DNA of 64,000 bases from Arthrobacter sp. StoSoilB5 (GTDB lineage Bacteria; Actinomycetota; Actinomycetes; Actinomycetales; Micrococcaceae): contig NZ_AP024646.1 of assembly GCF_019977235.1 (NCBI RefSeq), positions 4,340,001 through 4,404,000 of the forward strand. Direction: 5' to 3'. Below, one piece after another: positions 26,808-34,393 of the stretch; the first letter of the stretch is position 1; the number at the start of each line of letters is the position of its first letter. The notes under the pieces were generated by a model, which worked only from the letters and a program-made list of their open reading frames with translations, ran no database searches and was not told where the DNA came from. Made by a program: the position numbers and the translations under genes.

Positions 26808-27773
26808 ATGCAGAATTCGCTACTCAACCCATCCAGCCCGATCTTGGGGCCTTTCAGCTTGAACGAAGCCAAAGCAGCGGGCATCAACCCCGCAGTCATT
26901 TGGCGCAGCAGCAACATTGTTCCGGTTAGCCGGGGATTGTATCGGCCGGCTGATTGGGATTTTGACCTCTTGTCAGCTGCCCGTTCCCTCTCGTCCGCCA
27001 GCCCCGGCGCCTGGATCTCCCATACGACGGCCGCCCGGCTCCATGGATTTGTGTTGCCGGCATGGCTATCGGATTCAAATGAATTGCATTTGAGCAAACC
27101 CCGACACCTGCCATCGGTTCGCCGCAAGGGCATCATCGGGCACACTGAAAAGCACTTCGAGGGAGAAATTGAGCAGGTACAGGGCGTCTGGATGAGCACG
27201 CGAGCCAGAACATGGTTGGATTTGGCGCGGCGCCTCCCGCTTCCTGACCTCGTATGTGTGGCAGATCAGTTGATACGCGTGCCACGGCCGCATCTTGAGG
27301 GGCGCGATGCACCGTTCGCGACTGCCAAGGAGCTCCGGACCATGGTCGAGCGGCACAAGAACCGTCAGGGCGTAGTCCGTGCACGCGAGGCCCTTGACCT
27401 CATGCGCGTCGGGGCCGACTCCGCACCAGAGACTTTGCTTCGTTTAGCCATGCTTGATGCCAACCTGCCGGAACCTCAGCTCCAGGTCATGCTCCGCGAG
27501 AACGACCCCTTCTCACCCTCAGCGGACCTCGGTTTCAAGAGCCGCAGGCTCGCCATACAGTACGACGGCGGTCATCACCTTGAGGAGGAGCAAAGGCATA
27601 GCGATCGGCGCAGGGACAAGGCGTTTAGATCAGCCGGTTGGACCGTCCTTGTATTCGGAAAAGACGACCTGGCGGACAACTTCGCCAACGCCATTCGGCA
27701 GATCAAAAGGGCACTACGAACTGCTTGGATGGACCCATCCGTGGAATCCGGCTTTGTCCAAGGTGGGATGTGA
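26808..27773 (+). CDS. AbiEi/DUF559-type protein with VSR-like nuclease domain
   Basis: A 321-residue protein with an N-terminal half resembling AbiEi-type antitoxin proteins (SRGLYR near residue 41, ISHTTAARLHG near 70) and a C-terminal DUF559 domain (about 205-310). The latter has a VSR-like PD-(D/E)XK arrangement: E208, D240 in SADLGF, Q251 in LAIQYDGGHH, and a final LVFGKDDL strand. It may therefore be a DNA endonuclease or nickase; this is inferred from the fold. An IS256 element sits 21 bp upstream. Tandem 32-bp arrays lie on both sides, and the downstream array overlaps the stop codon. The ribosome binding site is weak. Confidence 0.8.
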   Translation: MQNSLLNPSSPILGPFSLNEAKAAGINPAVIWRSSNIVPVSRGLYRPADWDFDLLSAARSLSSASPGAWISHTTAARLHGFVLPAWLSDSNELHLSKPRHLPSVRRKGIIGHTEKHFEGEIEQVQGVWMSTRARTWLDLARRLPLPDLVCVADQLIRVPRPHLEGRDAPFATAKELRTMVERHKNRQGVVRAREALDLMRVGADSAPETLLRLAMLDANLPEPQLQVMLRENDPFSPSADLGFKSRRLAIQYDGGHHLEEEQRHSDRRRDKAFRSAGWTVLVFGKDDLADNFANAIRQIKRALRTAWMDPSVESGFVQGGM

Positions 27774-27943
27774 GAGAGCATCAGGCCAAACGCCTCAGGA
27801 CGTGAGAGAACATCAGGCCAAACACCTCAGGATGTGAGAGAACATCCGGCCAAACACCTCAGGATGTGAGAGAACAACCCACCAAACACCTCAGGACGTG
27901 AGAGAGCATCAGGCCAAACACCTCAGGACGTGAGAGAGCAAAA
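27767..27943 (+). repeat. 32-bp tandem repeat array 3 (5.5 copies)
   Basis: Copies start at 27767, 27799, 27831, 27863, 27895 and 27927, spaced by exactly 32 bases; the sixth is partial. Each begins with GA(T/C)GTGAGAGA(G/A) and continues with an array-specific AT-richer half containing CCAAAC(A/G)CCTCAG. The core is on the plus strand, opposite to arrays 1 and 2. The first unit includes the TGA stop of the DUF559-type gene. Confidence 0.93.
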
Positions 27944-27993
27944 ATGCCCGCCACCTTGGAAGGCAACGGGCATTCACGCTTGGTGAAGTATCT

Positions 27994-28092
27994 CTACTTC
28001 TTATTGCGGCGCTGGTGGCGAGTCTTGCGAAGCAGCTTGCGGTGCTTCTTCTTGGCCATACGCTTGCGGCGCTTCTTAATAACTGAACCCAC
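27994..28092 (-). CDS. 30S ribosomal protein bS22 (AURKAIP1/COX24-like)
   Basis: A 32-residue, extremely basic protein starting GSVIKKRRKRMAKKKHRK, the signature of the small actinobacterial ribosomal protein bS22. The start is GTG at 28092 with AAGGA about 6 bases upstream. It is adjacent to a BldC-type regulator, the same order as Rv0500A-Rv0500B in Mycobacterium tuberculosis. The gene is easy to miss because of its length. Confidence 0.93.
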   Translation of the reverse strand: MGSVIKKRRKRMAKKKHRKLLRKTRHQRRNKK

Positions 28093-28263
28093 GAAAGTTC
28101 CTTACAAACTAGATGAAGGTCCTGTCTGTTGGAACGGATCCGCGGACTAGCAGCAGACAGTACAACTGACAGATTCTTACATTGACGTAAAACGTTCCTT
28201 AACAGAGTACCGCTTCAAAGGGGCACCCTATGACCACGGTCCGCGGGACGGACCCCGGCGCCC

Positions 28264-28476
28264 TCAGGCGGACTCCGATTGCCCGTCCACCACAGCACCC
28301 TTGAGGTACTGGGCAACGGCCTCTTCCGGCACCCGGAAGGAACGGCCGAACCTGACGGCAGGCATTTCCCCTGAGTGGACCAGGCGATACACAGTCATTT
28401 TGGAAACACGCAAGACGTCGGCTACTTCAGCCACAGTCATGAAACGCGCATTCGAGAAGTTAGTCTCTGCGGACAT
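28264..28476 (-). CDS. bldC: BldC-like MerR-type helix-turn-helix regulator
   Basis: A 70-residue protein made almost only of a winged helix-turn-helix of the MerR/excisionase type: MTVAEVADVLRVSKMTVYRLVHSGEMPAVRFGRSFRVPEEAV in outline, with helix 2 at VSKMTVYRLV. It matches actinobacterial BldC, a cooperative DNA-binding developmental regulator in Streptomyces and a conserved protein of uncertain role in other genera. The start at ATG 28476 is chosen because the 12-residue extension upstream is atypical. It lies upstream of bS22 on the same strand. Confidence 0.88.
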   Translation of the reverse strand: MSAETNFSNARFMTVAEVADVLRVSKMTVYRLVHSGEMPAVRFGRSFRVPEEAVAQYLKGAVVDGQSESA

Positions 28477-28628
28477 TTCCCATATTCCTTTGCTCTCAGC
28501 TGGACAGGACACCCCCCAGTAGAACGGTGTGCCGATGCTGAGCCATCAAACAACCATGTGCTAGATACTCTAGAGGCTGAAGTGACCAATGTGAAAGCAT
28601 TTCGGCGAAGTGGGACTTTACTCCCCAG

Positions 28629-29786
28629 CTACTCCCCCGTAGCCAGCCGACGTTTCCGCGCAGAGGATGCGAGCTGTTCCAGAACCGACGCAGTGACGTC
28701 CCACTCCATGCAGGCATCCGTCACGCTCTGGCCGTAGACGAGTTCCTGCTCGCCGGCCAGCTGCTTGGCCACATCCAGATTCTGCGCACCACCCACAAGG
28801 AAGCTCTCCAGCATGACACCTGCGATCGGCGAGGACTCCCCTGCCTCGAGCTGGGCACCGATCTCCAGGGCAACCTCTGCCTGGCGGTGGTGGCTCTTGC
28901 CGCTGTTGGCGTGGCTGGCGTCCACGATCAGGCGGGGGTTCAGACCCTTCGCGGCCAGCTTCGACGAGGCCGCGGCAACGTCTTCCTGCGAGTAGTTCGG
29001 TCCCTTGCGGCCTCCACGCAGGATGACGTGCGTATCCGGGTTGCCGGAGGTCGCCACGAGAGCCGCGCGGCCGTCGTCGTCGATTCCCAGGAAGGCTTGC
29101 TCAGCGGCCGAGGCGCCACAGGCGTCAATCGCCACCTGGAGGTCGCCATCGGTGCCGTTTTTGAAGCCGATGGGCATGGACAGCCCGGATGCGAGCTGGC
29201 GGTGGATCTGGCTTTCGGTGGTGCGGGCGCCGATCGCGCCCCAAGACACGAGGTCCGCCATGTATTGCGGACTGATGGGCTCGAGGAATTCAGTGGCGGT
29301 GGGCAGGCCCAGCGCAGTGACCTGCTTGAGGAAGCCGCGGGCGGCGCGGAGGCCGGCAGCGATGTCGTGGCTGCCGTCCAGGTGGGGATCGTTGATGAGA
29401 CCCTTCCAGCCAACGGTGGTGCGCGGCTTCTCAAAGTAGGTCCGCATGACGATCAGCAGGTCTTCCTTGTGCTTCTCGGCCTGGCTTACCAGCCGGCGGG
29501 CGTATTCGAGGCCGGCCTTGGGGTCGTGGATTGAGCAGGGACCGACGATGACCAGCAGGCGGTCATCGACGCCGTCCATGATGGCGCGGACTTCGTCACG
29601 GCCACGTTCGACGACGGCAGCTGAGCGGGCGTCCAGCGGCAGCCCAGCGATGAGGTCCTGGGGTGCCGGAAGCGGCTCGAAGCGGCTGACGCGCAGGTTG
29701 GACGTTGCGGGCTGGGCTGCGTCTGCAACGGCACTAGGTGCTTCGGCGTCGAGCGTTTCGGGGGATTCTGCGGCGATGCTGGTCAT
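28629..29786 (-). CDS. aroG: 3-deoxy-7-phosphoheptulonate synthase (type I DAHP synthase)
   Basis: The enzyme joins phosphoenolpyruvate and erythrose 4-phosphate in the first step of aromatic amino acid synthesis. The 385-residue protein has the family motifs VGPCSIHDP (with the metal-binding cysteine), MRTYFEKPRTTVGWKG, GFKNGTDG and DASHANSGKSH. An N-terminal extension of about 30 Ala/Glu-rich residues precedes the barrel. AGGA lies 7 bases before the ATG. The gene follows a leader peptide rich in aromatic residues and an attenuator-like RNA, so expression is probably controlled by aromatic aminoacyl-tRNA supply. Confidence 0.95.
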   Translation of the reverse strand: MTSIAAESPETLDAEAPSAVADAAQPATSNLRVSRFEPLPAPQDLIAGLPLDARSAAVVERGRDEVRAIMDGVDDRLLVIVGPCSIHDPKAGLEYARRLVSQAEKHKEDLLIVMRTYFEKPRTTVGWKGLINDPHLDGSHDIAAGLRAARGFLKQVTALGLPTATEFLEPISPQYMADLVSWGAIGARTTESQIHRQLASGLSMPIGFKNGTDGDLQVAIDACGASAAEQAFLGIDDDGRAALVATSGNPDTHVILRGGRKGPNYSQEDVAAASSKLAAKGLNPRLIVDASHANSGKSHHRQAEVALEIGAQLEAGESSPIAGVMLESFLVGGAQNLDVAKQLAGEQELVYGQSVTDACMEWDVTASVLEQLASSARKRRLATGE

Positions 29787-29846
29787 TTCTGGGTCCTGTT
29801 CCGGATGCGGAGCGGGCCCCTTTTCAGAACCCGCCGGATATGGCGA

Positions 29847-29930
29847 AGGGCAGAGAATAATCTCTGCCCTGTTGGCTCTGAAGGAAAGTTGGATGCGTGT
29901 CAGTTAGACGCGGGCCCCTCCAGAGCCAAC
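29847..29930 (-). promoter_or_regulatory. Probable attenuator upstream of aroG
   Basis: On the minus strand a strong hairpin, AGGGCAGAGA / TCTCTGCCCT with a TTAT loop (29847-29870), lies 60 bases before aroG. Just upstream, CAGAGCCAAC (29871-29880) is the perfect complement of GTTGGCTCTG (29921-29930), which is inside the leader peptide reading frame just after its Trp-Tyr-Tyr-Phe codons. A ribosome on the leader would therefore disrupt one stem. CAGAG of the middle segment can also compete for CTCTG of the hairpin. There is no T run. The exact switching scheme is inferred. Confidence 0.7.
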
Positions 29931-29959
29931 GAAAAATACGCATACCAACGCTTAGTCAT
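29900..29959 (-). CDS. aroG leader peptide, rich in aromatic residues
   Basis: A 19-residue peptide, MTKRWYAYFSLALEGPASN, carries Trp5, Tyr6, Tyr8 and Phe9 in a five-residue run. It lies 113 bases upstream of the DAHP synthase gene, and its codons 10-13 form one arm of a perfect 10-bp stem. This is the design of an attenuation leader that senses all three aromatic amino acids. No clear Shine-Dalgarno sequence precedes it, and the -10 hexamer is so close that the transcript may begin at the A of the ATG. Confidence 0.78.
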   Translation of the reverse strand: MTKRWYAYFSLALEGPASN

Positions 29960-29965
29960 AGCCAC

Positions 29966-29995
29966 ACCATAACCGCGGTTCGGCGAACCGGGCAA
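29966..29995 (-). promoter_or_regulatory. Promoter of the aroG leader transcript
   Basis: On the minus strand, TTGCCC (29990-29995) and TATGGT (29966-29971) are separated by 18 bases and fit a housekeeping promoter. The ATG of the leader peptide starts 7 bases after the -10 box, so initiation would give a leaderless message, which is common in actinobacteria. Confidence 0.6.
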
Positions 29996-30005
29996 ATCGG
30001 GTCCA

Positions 30006-31055
30006 TCAAGATGACAGTAGTTTGCGAAGGAACTGCAACTGTTTGATCCAATGGTGCTCTTGCCCGCCCTCGTGGTTGTTGAAGCGGTAAACCTCAATAT
30101 CCTTCTCCGGCGATCCCCCTGACACGCCGTAGCTGTTGAAGCTGGCAAACACTGTGGAGGGCGGGCAGATATCGTCCATCTGCGCCGCCGAGAACAGCGC
30201 CGGCACAGTCGCCGCCCGGCCGAGGTGGACTCCGTCGAAATAGTTGAGGACGGCAAGCATGGACTCGTAGCGGTCGCGATGTCGGCCCAGGAACCCCGCG
30301 ATCTCGGGGTACGGGCCGCGCGGCGCGATATCGATCGCCCGAGGGAAGTCCTGCAGGAAGGGGACGTCGGGCAGGGCGGCGATGACGCCGTCGAGCCTTC
30401 CGGCAGTAAGTCCGGCAGCCGCCACTGTGATGCCGCCGCCTTGGCTGACGCCGGCAAGAACCACTTTGGAAGGGTCGACGGCGGGATGGTGCTGTGCCGC
30501 TTCTACCGCACGGAAGGCGTCCACGTAGACGCGTCGGAAGTAGTAATCGTCCTGGTGTCCGGCACCGCGGGTCATCAGCCCGGCGTAGGCCACGCCACCT
30601 GCCGAAGGGTGCGGATCCGGCGTGTCTCCGGAAACACCGCCGTAGCCCTGGCCCCGGGTGTCCATGATGAAGTGCGCGTAGCCGGCCTGCGCCCAACGGG
30701 TGTTCTGGTTGACGAGTCCACGGCCGCCGGAATAGCCGATGTATTCAACTACCACGGGAAGCTGCTGACCTGGCTGGAGATGCGACGGTACGTGCAGCCA
30801 GCCCTTGATGCGGTGCCCGCCGAAGCCCGAAAACTTGACGTCGAAGGTATCGATGATGCCCAGATAGTTCTCCACCGGCTCGAACACGGCATCCAGCGGC
30901 AGCGCCCGCGCCTCTGCAACAGTACGGTCCCAAAAGGCCTCGAAGTCTCCGGGCGGGACGGCGCTGGAAGTGTAGGCGCGGAGCTGGTCGAGGGGAAGGT
31001 CAAAGAGGGGCATGGTCCATTCCGGTTCAGGTAGGGCTTGGAGGGGCTGATTCAC
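30006..31055 (-). CDS. CE7 family acetyl (xylan/oligosaccharide) esterase
   Basis: A 349-residue alpha/beta hydrolase of the acetylxylan esterase/cephalosporin-C deacetylase family (CE7). The nucleophile is in GVSQGG, the general acid is probably D in MDDICPP, and the histidine is in NNHEGG; the family marker RGQG is seen in DTRGQGYGG. There is no signal peptide, so it removes acetyl groups inside the cell from imported oligosaccharides. The start may instead be ATG 31013 (MPLFDLPL), where most family members begin; the 14 extra residues start from GTG. It is the last gene of the operon that begins at 36834. Confidence 0.88.
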   Translation of the reverse strand: MNQPLQALPEPEWTMPLFDLPLDQLRAYTSSAVPPGDFEAFWDRTVAEARALPLDAVFEPVENYLGIIDTFDVKFSGFGGHRIKGWLHVPSHLQPGQQLPVVVEYIGYSGGRGLVNQNTRWAQAGYAHFIMDTRGQGYGGVSGDTPDPHPSAGGVAYAGLMTRGAGHQDDYYFRRVYVDAFRAVEAAQHHPAVDPSKVVLAGVSQGGGITVAAAGLTAGRLDGVIAALPDVPFLQDFPRAIDIAPRGPYPEIAGFLGRHRDRYESMLAVLNYFDGVHLGRAATVPALFSAAQMDDICPPSTVFASFNSYGVSGGSPEKDIEVYRFNNHEGGQEHHWIKQLQFLRKLLSS

Positions 31056-31138
31056 GACGACGTAACCTGGACGGGCTTGACGCGCCTAGAGGACATCCTA
31101 CGTCATACTGAGTGTCCCCCGTCACAATTGCTTCGAGG

Positions 31139-31828
31139 CTACAGCGGTTCCACGGTGAGCTCCCGGTAGGCGGCCTTCAGCGGAGCCATCTGTCGGATTC
31201 CGAAGTAGCCACCGCCCAGGATGTGCTGGCTGGGATCCGTCCAATCGAACAAAGGCAATCCATTGACCGAGAAAGCCACGCGTGGGCCGTCTTTGATGAT
31301 TTCCATCCGATAGAAACCATTCGCATCCTCTGTAGGTGGGAGCGGATCGGCGCCCTGTGCCACCAGTTCGAACCCGGCACTCTTGCGCAGGTTGCACGTC
31401 CGGAAAGCCCGTTCGGATGCGTACTTGTGCCGGAAGTAGGAGACGTGGAGCGCGTCGATGTCTCCCGAGTGGTACTCCGGATAGAAGCCCGTTCGCGGAG
31501 CCAGTGCTGCGGAGAAAAGATCCTCCCCGCCATGCCCGCGCGCGGAGAAAAACACCATGGCCAGGCCAGGCTCCTCCAAGGGCAGGAACTCCCACGAGAT
31601 CCGGACGTGATCAGGGAGTTCCTCCGGACACCACAGGGTCCAGTGAGCGTGGTCGCCGTATTCCTCGGGGTCCAGTGACCCCGCCAGGACCAGCGCGCCG
31701 TGGCCGTCCGCAACCGCCCCCCGCCCGTCGCCGTCGTACGTTCCCAGCTGGACCGGGCCCTCGGCGGCCCAGGAAGCGACGTCCTCCGGTCCGCGAAGCG
31801 CATTGCGGTAGATGGTGGCCAGGCTCAA
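31139..31828 (-). CDS. DUF1961 family protein (YesU-like)
   Basis: A 229-residue protein predicted to have a concanavalin-like beta-sandwich, similar to the DUF1961 family that includes YesU of the Bacillus subtilis rhamnogalacturonan cluster. Typical segments are HWTLWCPEELPDHVRISWEF, FFSARGHGGEDLF and YFRHKYASERAF in outline. Its activity is not established, though a lyase or carbohydrate-binding role is plausible. It overlaps the upstream acetylesterase gene by 4 bases. Confidence 0.82.
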   Translation of the reverse strand: MSLATIYRNALRGPEDVASWAAEGPVQLGTYDGDGRGAVADGHGALVLAGSLDPEEYGDHAHWTLWCPEELPDHVRISWEFLPLEEPGLAMVFFSARGHGGEDLFSAALAPRTGFYPEYHSGDIDALHVSYFRHKYASERAFRTCNLRKSAGFELVAQGADPLPPTEDANGFYRMEIIKDGPRVAFSVNGLPLFDWTDPSQHILGGGYFGIRQMAPLKAAYRELTVEPL

Positions 31829-32496
31829 ACCCGTGCACCCACTTTGAGGGTGGCCGCCAGTCCATAGCCCAACGACTCGAGCTGTTCAGCGACATACACG
31901 GCGATCCGCTTGGCGCCCTTCTCGTGGAAGTGCGTGTTGTCTTCCAAGCCGCCGGCCCAGTGGGCGTGCTCACCCGGGGCGAAGTGGAAGAAAAGCTCCT
32001 TGGATCCCTCCTCCCCCAATTCCTCGTACAGGGCGCGTGTCCAGTGGTTGAGGTCTATGACATCCAGTCCGAGTTCGTCCGCGAGCTCGCGCACCACGGC
32101 GGGGTATTCGCCAAGGGTGAAGTCCAATTGCCCCTTGCTGAAATGTCGGCGTTCCACCGAGGTGCAGAGGATGGGAATGCCGCCCTTGGCCTGGACGTCT
32201 GCCACCATCCGACGAAGATTCGCGTCGTAGCCTGCGCGTGGCGCGAGGTGGTCACGCTTCTGGTCGTTATGACCGAACTGGATCAGCACGAGGTCGCCCT
32301 GCACAGTCTGATGCAGCAACTGGTACCAGAGGCCTTCCTCGCGGAACGACTCCGTAGTGGCGCCACCCTTCGCGTAGTTGTGGACCGCGGCCCACCAGTA
32401 GGTTTCAGGAGCCAGATGGGCTCCCCAACCGCTCATCGGATATTCGTAGCTGGGGCAGGCGGCCACGGTGGAGTCGCCCGCGAGGAGGATTTTCAT
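31825..32496 (-). CDS. Rhamnogalacturonan acetylesterase-like SGNH hydrolase (CE12)
   Basis: A 223-residue SGNH/GDSL esterase. Block I is LAGDSTVA with the catalytic serine at residue 9, block II glycine lies in YAKGGATT, block III is QFGHNDQ, and block V is DNTHFHEKGA with the Asp-His pair. This matches YesT/RhgT-type rhamnogalacturonan acetylesterases. There is no signal peptide, so deacetylation takes place in the cytoplasm. It lies downstream of the sugar permease genes in the same operon. Confidence 0.9.
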   Translation of the reverse strand: MKILLAGDSTVAACPSYEYPMSGWGAHLAPETYWWAAVHNYAKGGATTESFREEGLWYQLLHQTVQGDLVLIQFGHNDQKRDHLAPRAGYDANLRRMVADVQAKGGIPILCTSVERRHFSKGQLDFTLGEYPAVVRELADELGLDVIDLNHWTRALYEELGEEGSKELFFHFAPGEHAHWAGGLEDNTHFHEKGAKRIAVYVAEQLESLGYGLAATLKVGARV

Positions 32497-32543
32497 GGGA
32501 TTCCTTTCTTTAGTGCCTTAATCCTGGGACCGCGCCCTTGGAC

Positions 32544-33416
32544 CTAGCCCTTGACCGAGCCGATCAGCATGCCCTTGGCAAAGTGCTTTTGCAGGAACGG
32601 GTAGAAGAGCAGGATGGGCAGTGTTGCCACCACGATCACGGCAAACTTCACGCTTTGTTCCGGGGGAACGTAGCTGGGGTCAACGTTTCCGGTGCCCAAG
32701 AGATCGGCAGCCGCGGTGACTTGGCGCAGGTACATCTGCAGGGTCCACATGCTGTTGTCGCTCAGGTAGAGCAGCGGGGACATGAAGTCGTTCCAAATCC
32801 CGACGGCATAGAACAGCGCGAACGTGGCCAGCACCGGCTTGGACAGGGGCAGCAGGATCCGCCAAAGGATCCCTACCTCGGTTGCGCCATCCATTTTGGC
32901 TGATTCTTCGAGCTCGGCAGGGAGCTCCTGGAAGAAGTTCTTGATGATGATCAGGCTGAACGGGTTGATCGCCGCGGGCAGGATCAGCGCCCAATACGTG
33001 TTCAGCAGGCCCAGGTCCTTGACGAGAAGGAACGTGGGGATCATGCCGCCGGAGAAGACCATGGCGAAGACCACGAGGTTAAGGATCAGCCGCCGTCCGC
33101 GGAGGCCGCGTTTGGCGAGCGGGTACGCCATGGTCACCGTGAGGGCCAACTGGATGAGCGTTCCCACGACGGTGACAAGCACGGTGGTGAGGAGTGCCTT
33201 TGGGAACGCCGGAGTGGAGAAGATGTACTCGTACGCCCCCAGCGTGAACTGCTCGGGCCAGACGAAGAACGGCCGGCGCGTGATTTCCGCTTCCGTGGCA
33301 AAAGAGCCAGCTAAAACGTACACGAACGGCAGCAGGGTCAGGATGCCGATCCCTGCCAGGAAGACGTAGTTGGCGGCGTCGAAGACCCGCCCGCCTTTGG
33401 TGTTGTGGATTTTCAT
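32544..33416 (-). CDS. Carbohydrate ABC permease (LplC/YtcP type)
   Basis: A 290-residue inner membrane permease with six hydrophobic segments and the EAA loop EESAKMDGATEVGILWRI that contacts the ATPase. The long DNSMWTLQMYLRQVTAA region and the QKHFAKGMLIGSVKG end are typical of the LplC/YtcP group used for complex polysaccharide-derived oligomers. It is paired with the LplB-type permease 2 bases upstream. No ATPase gene is present, so a shared MsmX-like ATPase elsewhere is expected. Confidence 0.92.
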   Translation of the reverse strand: MKIHNTKGGRVFDAANYVFLAGIGILTLLPFVYVLAGSFATEAEITRRPFFVWPEQFTLGAYEYIFSTPAFPKALLTTVLVTVVGTLIQLALTVTMAYPLAKRGLRGRRLILNLVVFAMVFSGGMIPTFLLVKDLGLLNTYWALILPAAINPFSLIIIKNFFQELPAELEESAKMDGATEVGILWRILLPLSKPVLATFALFYAVGIWNDFMSPLLYLSDNSMWTLQMYLRQVTAAADLLGTGNVDPSYVPPEQSVKFAVIVVATLPILLFYPFLQKHFAKGMLIGSVKG

Positions 33417-33418
33417 GG

Positions 33419-34393
33419 CTAGAACAGTCCGCTCTGGTTGAACCTCTTGGACAACCAGTTAGTGCCGAAGATGAGGATGATGCCCACCACGGATTTGAAC
33501 AGGCCTACAGCAGTGCTGTAGCTGTAGGCCCCCTGGGTGATGCCGACGAAGTACACGTAGGTATCGAACACGTCGGCCACGCTGCGGTTGAGCGCGTTGG
33601 TCATGAGGTAGATCTGCTCGAACCCGGTGTTCAGCACCTGGCCCACAGCGAGGATCAGCATGACGATGATGGTGGATCGGATGGCGGGCAAGGTGATGTG
33701 CCAGACCCTGCGAAACCTTCCGGCGCCGTCGATAATGGCTGCCTCATATTGGTCCTGGTCCACCGTGGCAAGAGCCGCCAGGAAGATGATGGTCCCCCAG
33801 CCGGTGTTCTTCCAGATGTCCTGAAGCAGGATCAGGGGCCGGAACCAGGCAGGGTCCGTCAGGAAATCGATATTGGTGCCCAACACCCCGTTCAGGAAGG
33901 TGAACAGCGGACCGATGTCCAACGCGAACAGCAGGAAACTCAGCGAAGCAACGATTGTCCAGGACAGGAAGTGCGGGATGTACACCAGGGTCTGGACTGT
34001 GCGCTTGAGGATGTTCAGCCTGACTTCGTTGAGCAGCAACGCCAGAATGACCGTCAAGGGGAAGCCAATGCCGAGGTTCAGGAAGGCGAGGATCAGGGTG
34101 TTGCCCAGGAGCCGCGGGAAATCCGGGTTCGCGAAGAAGTCTTCGAAGTGCCGGAACCCGACCCAAGGGCTGTCATTGATTCCGAGGAACGGTACGAAGT
34201 CCTTGAAGGCAATACTTACGCCGTACATGGGCCCGTACCGGAAAATCAGGAAGTACGCCAAGCCCGGAAGCAAGAGCAGGTACAGCCACTTGTAGTGCGC
34301 GAAGTGGACCGCGAACCCCGCACGCCGCCGGGGCGCGGGAGGCGACGCCTTGGCTGCCTCCCGCTCCCGGCTCTCAAGCTGGGTGACGCTCAC
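33419..34393 (-). CDS. Carbohydrate ABC permease (LplB/YteP type)
   Basis: A 324-residue permease of the LplB/YteP group: a charged N-terminus, six hydrophobic segments, the EAA-like loop YEAAIIDGAGRFRRVWHITLP and the NRSVADVFDTYVYFVGI segment before the last spans. Its start overlaps the end of the binding-protein gene by 4 bases. Confidence 0.92.
   Translation of the reverse strand: MSVTQLESREREAAKASPPAPRRRAGFAVHFAHYKWLYLLLLPGLAYFLIFRYGPMYGVSIAFKDFVPFLGINDSPWVGFRHFEDFFANPDFPRLLGNTLILAFLNLGIGFPLTVILALLLNEVRLNILKRTVQTLVYIPHFLSWTIVASLSFLLFALDIGPLFTFLNGVLGTNIDFLTDPAWFRPLILLQDIWKNTGWGTIIFLAALATVDQDQYEAAIIDGAGRFRRVWHITLPAIRSTIIVMLILAVGQVLNTGFEQIYLMTNALNRSVADVFDTYVYFVGITQGAYSYSTAVGLFKSVVGIILIFGTNWLSKRFNQSGLF

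Noticed and set aside
25463..27199. Longer transposase of 578 residues
   Set aside because: The extra N-terminal codons lie outside the IS ends and inside the DUF559 gene on the other strand; ATG 26713 has a strong ribosome binding site and gives the family length.
24264..27943. The 32-bp arrays as CRISPR arrays
   Set aside because: The units follow each other without unique spacers, the units differ between arrays, and no cas gene is present.
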